From Mogibacterium sp. (GTDB lineage: Bacteria > Bacillota > Clostridia > Peptostreptococcales > Anaerovoracaceae), in assembly GCA_017505405.1 (NCBI GenBank), contig JAFVPI010000117.1, positions 1 to 57,842 on the forward strand: DNA of 57,842 nucleotides. The letters are read 5' to 3'. Made by a program: the position numbers and the translations under genes. Below, in pieces: positions 38,697 through 46,390 of the stretch (position 1 is its first letter; each line of letters starts with the position of its first letter). The notes beneath the pieces are model-generated. The model made no database searches. It saw only the letters and a program-made list of their open reading frames with translations, and was not told the origin of the DNA.

Positions 38697-39251
38697 CTAG
38701 TAAGTGTATCTTCCTAACTGGTCAAACTCCAGATCCTCCTGATTGCGGTAAGGTCCGAAGTACGACTCCAGCACTGCTACGGCCACATCAGCGATATACC
38801 AGAAACCGAAGCCTCCGAATGTAAGCATCTTGAGCAGGCCAAGCCCTATCTGCCCGCGCGCAAACCTGTCAACGCCGTACATGCCCAGCACAAATGAGAA
38901 CACCCATGTGAAGATGTGCTTGTTGCAGCGTCTGTAGGCGGTCCTGCCGCGGTTATACCCGCGGTTGTAGCCGTATCCGCGGTCGTAACCATAGCCCCTG
39001 TTATAGTCCGGACCATATGTGACCTCTTCGGTGACAGTCTCGGTAACGGTCTCCTCGTATGGCTCCGGCTTCGGAGCAGGCTCGGTCTCGACCTCAAATT
39101 CGATGTTGTTCTCAAGATCCACATCGTATTTGATCTCTGACTCCGGCACTTTTGCTTCCGCTGTTCCGCCTTCTTCTGACAGCTCATCCGTTATTTCGTC
39201 AGTATAGCCGTCTATATATTCCAATGTCTTTGTATGTTCTTCTGTTGCCAT
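38697..39251 (-). CDS. TM2-domain protein with acidic N-terminus and RGYGY repeats
   Basis: A 184-residue membrane protein. Residues 1-75 are strongly acidic with Pro/Glu/Val-rich repeats (EPAPKPEPYEETVTETVTEE). Residues about 80-105 carry a short repeat of Arg-Gly-Tyr (RGYGY, RGYGY, RGYNRG). The TM2 domain follows (about 112-165): two helices joined by a GMYGVDRFARGQIGLGLLK turn containing the DRF-like motif. The function of TM2 proteins is poorly known. GAGGATGA lies before the ATG. Confidence 0.88.
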   Translation of the reverse strand: MATEEHTKTLEYIDGYTDEITDELSEEGGTAEAKVPESEIKYDVDLENNIEFEVETEPAPKPEPYEETVTETVTEEVTYGPDYNRGYGYDRGYGYNRGYNRGRTAYRRCNKHIFTWVFSFVLGMYGVDRFARGQIGLGLLKMLTFGGFGFWYIADVAVAVLESYFGPYRNQEDLEFDQLGRYTY

Positions 39252-39305
39252 TCGATCATCCTCTTCTGTTATCCAAACCCGTTTATCCCGTATTCTCTTC
39301 AGCCG

Positions 39306-39746
39306 TTACAGAAGGTGTTTTTCGGCGATTTCAGCTGCAGTCCTGCACGCGCCGATGCACGGTCTGCTCTGATAGTACTCTTCAGTGCGCACCGATGGCT
39401 CTGCCGCGTCCTCCCCTTTCTGAAGACCGAGCAGTTCTCTGCATATGATAGTGCCCTTACGCTCTTCAAACTCCGCGCACATCATCTGGATGAGCCTGTA
39501 CAGCTCTTTTTTGCTTTCGTAATCCGCAGGATCATCATAGCCCTTCAGATATCCGGCTGCGAGAGTCATGCCGCTCACAGCGCCGCAAACCTCCCTCAGT
39601 TTGCCGAATCCGGCGCCGAACGGGCTGGCGATCCTTGCCGCCTCTTCAACAGTCATGCCAAGCACATCCGCAAAAGACGCGAATACCGACTGACTGCAAT
39701 TATACCCTTTTCTGAATAATTCTTCTGCTCTGTCCGCTCTGCTCAT
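39306..39746 (-). CDS. C_GCAxxG_C_C family protein
   Basis: A small Cys-rich redox-type protein of 146 residues. Conserved Cys appear in YNCSQSVFASF, in VCGAVSGMTLAAG (the GCAxxG-like core, here CGAVSG), in MMCAEFEE, in IICRELLG and in PCIGACRTAAE. The family is thought to bind a metal or cluster, but the function is unknown. Its ATG overlaps the stop of the 48-residue gene by one base (TAATG), so translation is coupled. Confidence 0.88.
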   Translation of the reverse strand: MSRADRAEELFRKGYNCSQSVFASFADVLGMTVEEAARIASPFGAGFGKLREVCGAVSGMTLAAGYLKGYDDPADYESKKELYRLIQMMCAEFEERKGTIICRELLGLQKGEDAAEPSVRTEEYYQSRPCIGACRTAAEIAEKHLL

Positions 39747-39892
39747 TATAAAACCTTCTTAGCTACCTTTTTTATTATGAAATATGAGAATGTCATGTCA
39801 AAAGCATAAAGCGCAAGATAAAGCCCTGTGCAGAATCTTGCATGCTTCTTATAATCCCAGTCTTTGTAATAGTCTGCGGTAAAAATCTTCAT
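39746..39892 (-). CDS. Small membrane protein of 48 residues
   Basis: Not recognised. The product begins MKIFTADYYKDWDYKKHARF, has one hydrophobic stretch (about 22-41) and a basic end (KKVAKKVL). The ATG at 39890-39892 follows GGGAGG; the longer frame would overlap trmL and lacks a binding site. It lies 25 bases after trmL and is coupled to the C_GCAxxG gene, so the two products probably work together. Confidence 0.7.
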   Translation of the reverse strand: MKIFTADYYKDWDYKKHARFCTGLYLALYAFDMTFSYFIIKKVAKKVL

Positions 39893-39917
39893 GGCTTTTC
39901 CTCCCGTTTCTTTTATC

Positions 39918-40388
39918 CTATTCAAGCCCCGGAAATCCCAGCTGCCTGAGCGCCTCAAACAGCACTATGTTTGCGGCGTTCGACAGATTGAATGATCTGA
40001 GGCGCGTGTCGCTGCTCATCGGAATGCGTATCGCCCATTCCCTGCGCGCTTCTATGAAATCTTTTGGCAGACCTGCCGTCTCGCGGCCGAAGAGTATCAT
40101 GTCTTCATCACTGAAATCCGCTTCTGTGTACAGCTTGTCGCCTTTAGTAGTCGAAAGCCACATTCTGCGGCCGTCATACTTCTCAAGGAATTCCTCAAGA
40201 CTTTCGTGGACCTCGAGTCTGACATACGGCCAGTAGTCGAGTCCGGCGCGTCTGAGGCTCTTTTCGTCGAGGCTGAAGCCGAGAGGTTTCACCAGGTGCA
40301 GTACGCTGTCTGTTGCAGCGGCCGTTCTGGCGATGTTGCCGGTGTTAGGCGGTATTTCAGGTTCTACGAGTACTATGTGTATGGCCAT
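39918..40388 (-). CDS. trmL: tRNA (cytidine(34)-2'-O)-methyltransferase
   Basis: A SPOUT methyltransferase that modifies the wobble base of certain leucine tRNAs, 156 residues, the normal length. Motifs are IHIVLVEPEIPPNTGNIART, LDYWPYV, ILFGRETAGLP, and the knot segment RSFNLSNAANIVLFEALRQLGFPG. I chose the ATG at 40386-40388; the longer frame would run into the upstream gene. The ribosome binding site is weak, but the start is only 7 bases past the upstream stop, so coupling is likely. Confidence 0.95.
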   Translation of the reverse strand: MAIHIVLVEPEIPPNTGNIARTAAATDSVLHLVKPLGFSLDEKSLRRAGLDYWPYVRLEVHESLEEFLEKYDGRRMWLSTTKGDKLYTEADFSDEDMILFGRETAGLPKDFIEARREWAIRIPMSSDTRLRSFNLSNAANIVLFEALRQLGFPGLE

Positions 40389-40395
40389 TGATCTG

Positions 40396-40689
40396 CTATC
40401 TGAAGTATTTTCCTGTTTCGTCCTTATACACGAAGTCGGTCGTGCCGCCGCAGGCCCTGCATTTGAAGGATCTGTATCCGAAGCCTTCGCCGAACCCGCC
40501 GAAGCCTGTCTGAAGATCATCCGAACCGCAGAAGGAGCACTTCGCAGCTGCCTTTCCGCCGCGGTCATCTACAGCCTTATGCTGCCCGTAATTCGGCAGG
40601 TCCCGCAGGTTCTGCAGTCCTGTGCCGCTGTATGTAAGGTCGACTCTTTTTGAGTCTTCCTCTGTCATTACCCATTTGCCGTCAGCCAT
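40396..40689 (-). CDS. Small zinc-ribbon-like protein
   Basis: A 97-residue protein without a family name I can give. The second half holds a CSFCGSDDLQTG knuckle and FKCRACGG, two CxxC pairs about 24 residues apart, which fits a zinc ribbon. The first half is polar (SKRVDLTYSGTGLQNLRDLP). GGGAG lies before the ATG. It lies between the VOC protein and trmL on one probable transcript. Confidence 0.75.
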   Translation of the reverse strand: MADGKWVMTEEDSKRVDLTYSGTGLQNLRDLPNYGQHKAVDDRGGKAAAKCSFCGSDDLQTGFGGFGEGFGYRSFKCRACGGTTDFVYKDETGKYFR

Positions 40690-40703
40690 TGCCTGCTCTC
40701 CCT

Positions 40704-41066
40704 TTACACCGGTGTGCCGACTTCGATCAGATTGCCGTCAGGGTCATAGAATCTGACGACCGTCTGGCCCCAGGAGTGCGTCATCGGCCTGTTGACAAAT
40801 TTCGTATCCGGATACAGCCGCTCCAGCTTCTCTGTAAAAGCCTCTATGTCGCTCTCCTCAAAGTAGAGCTCGCTGGAGTTGTTCTCAGGGATCACATCCC
40901 TCTGCAGGAACTCCTTCCAGTACTTCTCTTCCTGAAGCACCAGTCCGTCTGTGAGTATCATGTTGCCTCCGAAGTCCACAAGCACCTCAAAACCGAACAG
41001 ATCGTGATAGAACTGCTTCGACTTTTCTATGTCTTTTACGACTATAAGGAAGTTTCTGAACCTCAT
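40704..41066 (-). CDS. VOC-family (glyoxalase/bleomycin resistance-like) protein
   Basis: A single-module vicinal-oxygen-chelate protein of 120 residues with the betaalphabetabetabeta pattern: KDIEKSKQFYHDLFGFEV at the start and VVRFYDPDGNLIEVGTPV at the end, where the Glu is a usual metal ligand. The substrate is unknown. GGAGG precedes the ATG. It heads the minus-strand cluster running leftward and is divergent from proC. Confidence 0.9.
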   Translation of the reverse strand: MRFRNFLIVVKDIEKSKQFYHDLFGFEVLVDFGGNMILTDGLVLQEEKYWKEFLQRDVIPENNSSELYFEESDIEAFTEKLERLYPDTKFVNRPMTHSWGQTVVRFYDPDGNLIEVGTPV

Positions 41067-41189
41067 ACTGTACCTCCGGGCTGTTTCATTTCGCTTCCTA
41101 TTATAGCACGCGAAGAGCCCGGATAAGGATATAAACGATGTGTCTTTCGTGATAGAATATCGATACTTAAGGAAAGGACGGGAGAATCA

Positions 41190-41996
41190 ATGGATATCAG
41201 GAATGCAAAGATCGGTTTTATCGGATTCGGGAGCATGGCAGGCGCCATATGCGATGGTCTGCTTCTGAAAAAAGTGGTGGATCCTTCGGCGGTCTTCGCC
41301 TGCGCAAGAGACATGGACAGGCTGCGCAGAAAATGCGGGGAGCGCGGTATCAATCCGTGCGAGGATGCCGAAGAAGTCGCAGCGGCAAGCGATATAGTTG
41401 TGATCGCGGTCCTGCCTCAGCAGGTGGAGGGAGTGGTGAAAGCCGCTGCTGATGCGCTGAGGGGCAAGCCCATGATCTCCATTGCAGCCGGCATTGATCA
41501 CGCGCGCTATGTCAGCTATCTGGGCGAAGGCTTCAATCACATAAGCACTATCCCCAACACACCGGTCGCTATCGGCGAGGGCATAATAGTCGCGGAAGCA
41601 ACGCACTCGCTCACGCCTGAACAGCTGGCTCTTTTCGAGGGTGTCTTCGGTCAGATCGCAAAGATCGAATACTTCAGCTCAGACCTTCTGTCACTCGGCG
41701 GCACCGGCGCCGGATGCGCGCCTGCTTTCGTTGATGTGTTCATCGAAGCGATGGCTGACGGGCTTGTAAAGAATGGCATGACAAGAGCCCAGGCATATAA
41801 AATAGTGCCGCAGATGATCAGCGGCACTGCTAAATACATGATGGAAAGCGGGAAGCACCCGGGCGAGCTCAAGGATGCGATCTGCACCCCGGGAGGCACC
41901 ACCATCGTGGGCATCAGCGCTCTCGAGGAGACCGGTTTCAGGTATTCGCTGATCCACGCCATCGACAAAATAATGGAGAAGAAGCACTCGATGTGA
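41190..41996 (+). CDS. proC: Pyrroline-5-carboxylate reductase
   Basis: Reduces pyrroline-5-carboxylate to proline with NAD(P)H. 268 residues with an N-terminal Rossmann fold (KIGFIGFGSMAGAICDGLL), SIAAGIDHARY, PNTPVAIGEG, and the C-terminal dimer signature beginning LKDAICTPGGTTIVGISALE. Length is normal. GGGAG lies five bases before the ATG. It is a single gene between divergent VOC and convergent SDR genes. Together with the ornithine cyclodeaminase at 53261 it gives two possible routes to proline. Confidence 0.96.
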   Translation: MDIRNAKIGFIGFGSMAGAICDGLLLKKVVDPSAVFACARDMDRLRRKCGERGINPCEDAEEVAAASDIVVIAVLPQQVEGVVKAAADALRGKPMISIAAGIDHARYVSYLGEGFNHISTIPNTPVAIGEGIIVAEATHSLTPEQLALFEGVFGQIAKIEYFSSDLLSLGGTGAGCAPAFVDVFIEAMADGLVKNGMTRAQAYKIVPQMISGTAKYMMESGKHPGELKDAICTPGGTTIVGISALEETGFRYSLIHAIDKIMEKKHSM

Positions 41997-42018
41997 CCGC
42001 GCATCAGAGCTGTTCTGA

Positions 42019-42849
42019 TCACTTCGGCAGATAAAGTTTGCTGAGTATGAACTCCTTGCAGCTGTCGGGCATAACGCGGAGCAGCATCATGAGCGCTTTG
42101 TAATCAAGACCTACCGGCACTCTTGCCGGCGGGTTTTTTCTTGCCGCCAGAGCAAGTGCCACCTTTGCGACGCTGTCAGGCGACCTGCCGTTCTGTTCAT
42201 CGGAAGCCATCTTCGCAACGCTCTTTTCCAGAACATTTCCGTAGCCGGAGCCGGCAGCGCTTCCGCTTATCTCCTGTGTCTCCCTTGCTGCTGTGAACCC
42301 GGTCTTTGTGTCGCCGGGCTCAATAATGCAAGCCTTCACGCCGTACTGTTTCATCTCCATGCGCACGGCATCCGTAAATGCTTCGAGAGCATACTTGCTT
42401 GCCGAATACTGGCTCTGCATAGGGATCGATACTCTTCCGGCGATCGAGCCTATGATTATCAGGAGACCGTTCCCGCGCGCACGCATCCCCGAGAGGCACG
42501 GCTGTGCGGCGTTGAGCGTGCCGAAGTAGTTTACCTCCATCTGCTTTCTTGTCAGTTCTGACGGAGCTGTTTCGGCCGGTCCTGCGACCCCCATGCCTGC
42601 GCACAGGACCGCGATATCCACTTGCGGCAGCTTTTCGATGAATTCCCTGGTTGCATTCTCATCAGTAACATCGAGCTTCCTGAGGGTGAGTTTTCCCCCT
42701 CCTGCAAAGTGCTCGGTCTTCTCTTCCGTGTTCCTCGAAACCCCCGTGACATTGCAGCCGTTCTTCGCGAACATCAGGGCGCATGCTTTACCTATGCCGG
42801 ATGATGCTCCGGTCACAAATACATTCTTTCCATATATATTCTTTTTCAT
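42019..42849 (-). CDS. Short-chain dehydrogenase/reductase
   Basis: A classical SDR of 276 residues: cofactor motif TGASSGIGKACALMFA (about 14-29), LCAGMGVAG in place of NNAG, catalytic Ser in IIGSIAGRVS, and YSASKYALE (Tyr and Lys). The Arg after the cofactor motif (SRNTEEK) suggests NADP(H). The C-terminal RMELKQ-like part and length resemble ketoreductase or sphinganine-reductase-like SDRs. The substrate is unknown. It is divergent from the PreA-like gene. Confidence 0.92.
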   Translation of the reverse strand: MKKNIYGKNVFVTGASSGIGKACALMFAKNGCNVTGVSRNTEEKTEHFAGGGKLTLRKLDVTDENATREFIEKLPQVDIAVLCAGMGVAGPAETAPSELTRKQMEVNYFGTLNAAQPCLSGMRARGNGLLIIIGSIAGRVSIPMQSQYSASKYALEAFTDAVRMEMKQYGVKACIIEPGDTKTGFTAARETQEISGSAAGSGYGNVLEKSVAKMASDEQNGRSPDSVAKVALALAARKNPPARVPVGLDYKALMMLLRVMPDSCKEFILSKLYLPK

Positions 42850-43000
42850 GTCTCTTTCTTGTCCCAGTAATCTCTGCTCCGGATCGTTTACCTATGGAGT
42901 ATATCACAGGTTTTTTCTTTATTACATACTCCCGGTTATTGTAGAATTGTGTAATAACATGTTAACAATCTGTCGTTCCATCATTGAGTGAGGAAAAACC

Positions 43001-44512
43001 ATGGAATACAACAGCGAAAAATATGTAGTGACCTTCGACAAATCCGAGGTCAGCAAGTGCATGCTATGTGTCGATCCGCCATGCACAAGCGCGTGTCCGC
43101 AGCACGCTGACGTAGCCAACATACTCAAATCAATGTTCTTCAGAAACTACATCGGCGCGGTGCGCAAGCTGGACTGCGACTGCACATACTGCAATGCGCC
43201 GTGCGAAAAGGCCTGTGTGCTCAACACGACCAGACTTCCGGTCGGTATCCGGGAGATACTGCTAAAACTGAAGCACGACAGCGGGATCCTTCCCGGGAAC
43301 ATCCTGCCGGAGGTGGACATCTCGACGGATATCTGCGGTATAAAGCTGGAGAACCCCTTCCTTCTGTCATCGTCAGTAGTCGCAAGCTCATACGATATGT
43401 GTAAACGGGCTTTTGAAGCGGGCTGGGCAGGCGCTTCCTTCAAGACCATCTGCAATTTCCCGCAGCATGAGACCTCCCCGAGGTTCTCGGCGATCAGGCA
43501 CCATTCCAACTCTTTCTGCGGATTCAAGAACATCGAGCAGCTCTCCGACCACAGCGTCGAGGAGAATATGGAGATTTTCGAAAAACTGCGGAAGGAATTC
43601 CCTACAAAGGTGATCATTGCATCCATCATGGGCCAGAACGAGCAGGAGTGGACCGACCTCGCAGCTAAATGCGAGAATGCCGGCGCTTCGGTGATAGAGT
43701 GCAACTTCTCCTGCCCTAACATGGAAGAGGATGATCTTGGGATCACCATCGGCCAGTCTGCTGAACTGATCGAGCGGTTCACAAGAGCCACCAAGAGAGG
43801 AACAACGCTTCCTGTGCTTGCGAAGCTCACGCCGAACATTACCGATATGGTTCCGATGGCACTTGCTGCAAAGAACGGAGGAGCTGACGGTATCGCGGCC
43901 ATCAACACGATCAATTCGATCACGGGTGTCGATATCGACACTCTTGTTGCAGAACCTGCAGTGAGCGGCAAATCCATCATCGGCGGCTACTCGGGCAATG
44001 CAGTAAAGCCGATCGCACTGAGGTTCATCTCTGATCTCTCCAGATGCGACCAGCTGAGTGACATGCACATCAGCGGTATGGGCGGCATAGAGACATGGCG
44101 CGACGCGCTTGAATTCATACTTCTCGGGTCCGGCAGCGTGCAGGTGACGACTGCTGTTATGCAGTACGGGTACAGGATCATCGACGACCTGATCGAAGGG
44201 CTCAGAGAATACATGAAGTGCAAGGGCATCTATTCGTTGAATAAACTTATCGGCGGCGCAGCCGGCACCATAGTCGACCATCACAGTATCGAGAGAGACA
44301 CGATATTGTTACCGGTATTCGATTACGACCTCTGCAACGGCTGCGGAAGATGCTATATTTCATGCATGGACGGGGGTCACCAGGCCATAAGATTCGACCT
44401 TGAAGCGCGCCGGCCGCTTCTGATAGGCAGCAAGTGCGTGGGCTGCCACCTGTGCAGGCTGGTATGCGCGGAGAAAGCGATCATGACTGCGCCTAAAGTA
44501 ATAAAAAGATAA
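43001..44512 (+). CDS. preA: PreA-like dihydropyrimidine dehydrogenase with an extra N-terminal Fe-S module
   Basis: An iron-sulfur flavoprotein of 503 residues. Residues about 15-75 form a Cys-rich module (CMLCVDPPCTSACPQHAD, CDCTYCNAPCEKAC) like that in PreT and GltD. Residues about 105-410 are a dihydroorotate/dihydropyrimidine dehydrogenase barrel (IKLENPFLLSSSVVASSYDM, ECNFSCPNMEEDDLG, GGIETWRDALEFILLGSG). Residues about 435-495 carry two 4Fe-4S motifs (CNGCGRCYISC, CVGCHLCRLVC). E. coli PreA is about 90 residues shorter and works with PreT; no PreT-like FAD/NAD subunit is seen here. It may reduce or oxidise pyrimidines or a related substrate with an unknown electron partner. Confidence 0.85.
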   Translation: MEYNSEKYVVTFDKSEVSKCMLCVDPPCTSACPQHADVANILKSMFFRNYIGAVRKLDCDCTYCNAPCEKACVLNTTRLPVGIREILLKLKHDSGILPGNILPEVDISTDICGIKLENPFLLSSSVVASSYDMCKRAFEAGWAGASFKTICNFPQHETSPRFSAIRHHSNSFCGFKNIEQLSDHSVEENMEIFEKLRKEFPTKVIIASIMGQNEQEWTDLAAKCENAGASVIECNFSCPNMEEDDLGITIGQSAELIERFTRATKRGTTLPVLAKLTPNITDMVPMALAAKNGGADGIAAINTINSITGVDIDTLVAEPAVSGKSIIGGYSGNAVKPIALRFISDLSRCDQLSDMHISGMGGIETWRDALEFILLGSGSVQVTTAVMQYGYRIIDDLIEGLREYMKCKGIYSLNKLIGGAAGTIVDHHSIERDTILLPVFDYDLCNGCGRCYISCMDGGHQAIRFDLEARRPLLIGSKCVGCHLCRLVCAEKAIMTAPKVIKR

Positions 44513-44518
44513 AAAGCT

Positions 44519-44564
44519 GCCTGATGATAAGCTGTAAATCACAGTTTACCGTCAGGCAGTATTT
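44519..44564. terminator. Bidirectional terminator between the preA-like and ybaK-like genes
   Basis: CTGCCTGA and TCAGGCAG arms, with a further TAAGCTGT/ACAGTTTA pairing inside, form a long hairpin. TATTTGTTTT follows on the plus strand and CTTTTTATC on the minus strand. It lies between two convergent genes. Confidence 0.8.
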
Positions 44565-44572
44565 GTTTTGTC

Positions 44573-45049
44573 CTATATTGTCACTTTTACCCAGCAGACC
44601 GGGTCGGACAGTTTTTCGAGTTCGTCCACAGTCAGTTCTACGACTGAGTCCTCACCGCCTATCCCCGGAAAGACGGTCTCGCCCGCATGCTTTCTTATGG
44701 AAAGATCGAGGTAAAGCTTTGCCGTGTCCTTCAGGCAGAAAGGGTTGATGGTTCCTGCTATGTGGCCTACCAGCTCTTCTGTCTGCTCTGCCGGCAGCAT
44801 CGTAGGTCTGAAGCCGAACACATTCCGGAACATCCCGTTGTTGACCCGCGACTTACCGGATGCGATCACAACGATCGCAGTGCCTCCCTTGCCCTTGAAA
44901 GCAAGGCCCTTGCATATCCTGTCCACATCAACATCAAGAGCCAGAGCCGTGCTTTCGGCAGTGATATCTGTATTTTTGAAATCTATTATACGGTCGCTCA
45001 TCCCCTTGCTTTCGAGGAACCTGCGGCCTCTTACTTCAGCTTCGTTCAT
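44573..45049 (-). CDS. YbaK/EbsC-family aminoacyl-tRNA deacylase-like protein
   Basis: A 158-residue protein of the YbaK/ProX family, which hydrolyses mischarged tRNAs. Features are ICKGLAFKGKGGTAIVVIASG with the conserved Lys, RPTMLPAEQTEELVGHIAGTINPF near the substrate loop, and VFPGIGGEDSVVELTVDELEKL. The target amino acid cannot be told. TCAGGAG precedes the ATG. It lies 4 bases after the ATC-hydrolase gene, so the two are co-transcribed. Confidence 0.9.
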   Translation of the reverse strand: MNEAEVRGRRFLESKGMSDRIIDFKNTDITAESTALALDVDVDRICKGLAFKGKGGTAIVVIASGKSRVNNGMFRNVFGFRPTMLPAEQTEELVGHIAGTINPFCLKDTAKLYLDLSIRKHAGETVFPGIGGEDSVVELTVDELEKLSDPVCWVKVTI

Positions 45050-45053
45050 GCGG

Positions 45054-45554
45054 TTATTTTCTCCTGATATACCTTAGCTGACATGTCGGATCACCTTTCG
45101 CGATGGTCCCCGGCAAATCGAGCTCAACTCCAAAGCACTCACCGATGCCCCTGTCGCCGCACATCGCGTGATCGCACATGACAGCGATCTGCTCATCACT
45201 GCAGCCCTGTTTCTGCCACGCCTTTACAAGCGGGCAATAATGGAAATCAATGTCCAGATGATCATCATCGCAGCGTAGTATCTTCATTTCGAATACCTTC
45301 TGCGCGAAGAACCCGAACAGCGCTTTCTTAAGGCCCTTGAGCGACTGCCCCTTTCCGCCCTTCTCTACCAGATTCTTTCCCTGGTACAGGCCGCATCGCT
45401 TTATAGCATCCGGAGCAAATTCCTCAGCCCTGAGTCCATGCTTCTCAGCTTCGTCACAAAGCAGATACATCCACAGAGCCCTGTGCTCGAGCTGCTCCCT
45501 GATTCCAACTATAAGAGGGTTCCTCACTTTCGCTTCATTCACTATCCTGCTCAT
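45054..45554 (-). CDS. L-2-amino-thiazoline-4-carboxylic acid hydrolase family protein
   Basis: A 166-residue protein resembling the ATC hydrolase family, which opens a thiazoline ring on the way to cysteine; many members have unknown substrates. Features are AKVRNPLIVGIREQLEHRALWMYLLC, FHYCPLVKAWQKQGCSDE, CDHAMCGDRGIG and DPTCQLRYIRRK. I chose the ATG at 45552-45554 because GGGAGG lies seven bases upstream; the longer frame adds 14 residues without support. It precedes the YbaK-like gene. Confidence 0.82.
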   Translation of the reverse strand: MSRIVNEAKVRNPLIVGIREQLEHRALWMYLLCDEAEKHGLRAEEFAPDAIKRCGLYQGKNLVEKGGKGQSLKGLKKALFGFFAQKVFEMKILRCDDDHLDIDFHYCPLVKAWQKQGCSDEQIAVMCDHAMCGDRGIGECFGVELDLPGTIAKGDPTCQLRYIRRK

Positions 45555-45631
45555 AATCTGCCTCCCGAAACAATTCCGTACATTTATTAAAGGCATCCGT
45601 CAGTTTGGCTGTGCTATTGCTGCGATGCATG

Positions 45632-46324
45632 TCAGTTCAGATGCGTTACTGTACCGTCGCCGTATACGGGGATCTCATCTCCGAGATATGTAGGCTTCGC
45701 CTTTACCATACCTTTGAAAAGATCCTTGTTCCGCGCCAGCACCTCACGCGCTTCCCTGTAAAACCTTCCCGCGTATTTCTGCTGATCGGATGCCACTCCT
45801 TTTGCCTCAATGCCGAGCGCCTCGCATGCCTTCAGCGCCCTGAACAGGTGATACTTCTGCGTCACCACTATCATGCGGTCAGCCATGAACACGGCATGAG
45901 ATCTGTAAACCGATTCGTATGTCGAGAATCCTGCATAATCCAGAAAAATATCTTCCGGCGGGACGCCCTGCGCAAGTGTATATCTGAGCATGCAGTCCGG
46001 CTCGCTGTACTCAACGATGCTGTTATCGCCGCTGAGCAGAAGCTTTGGCGCAATGCCTGCCTTATAAAGAGCGATAGCTGTATCAAGTCTGTCCTTCAGC
46101 ATCGGCGATGGCTCATTATCCGCCCAGACCGCGCATCCCAGCACGAGTATGCACTGCGGATCGATGCTTCTGCACTCTTCTGCTTCGGCATCACTTATTC
46201 CGCTGCCGGCATCGACTCCTGCAATGTCATCTGAAACAGACTGAGTCACATAAGCGCTGACCCCAGGCACGAGCAGCACGGCAACTATTATAATTATAAA
46301 AATGATTTTTAAAGCTTTTCTCAT
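45632..46324 (-). CDS. DUF218/YdcF-like membrane protein (SanA/ElyC type)
   Basis: A 230-residue protein with one N-terminal membrane helix (about 6-26) and an extracytoplasmic DUF218 domain: CILVLGCAVWADNEPSPMLKDRLD, LLLSGDNS, IFLDYAGFSTYESVYRS, VVTQKYHLFRAL. Relatives include SanA, linked to envelope barrier function. It probably acts at the cell envelope, with unknown substrate. It is a single minus-strand gene between the ATC-hydrolase operon and hflX. Confidence 0.87.
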   Translation of the reverse strand: MRKALKIIFIIIIVAVLLVPGVSAYVTQSVSDDIAGVDAGSGISDAEAEECRSIDPQCILVLGCAVWADNEPSPMLKDRLDTAIALYKAGIAPKLLLSGDNSIVEYSEPDCMLRYTLAQGVPPEDIFLDYAGFSTYESVYRSHAVFMADRMIVVTQKYHLFRALKACEALGIEAKGVASDQQKYAGRFYREAREVLARNKDLFKGMVKAKPTYLGDEIPVYGDGTVTHLN

Positions 46325-46390
46325 TAATGCAAATCAATATTGAATAGAGTTATGCCATTCCAAGCAATTCTCCTGATTCTGACATAATTG

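Noticed and set aside
42593..42991. Plus-strand frame running into the preA promoter region
   Set aside because: It is antisense to the SDR gene, whose motifs are unambiguous.
43147..43980. Long minus-strand frame (277 codons) inside preA
   Set aside because: It lies opposite conserved Fe-S and barrel motifs and has no protein family features.
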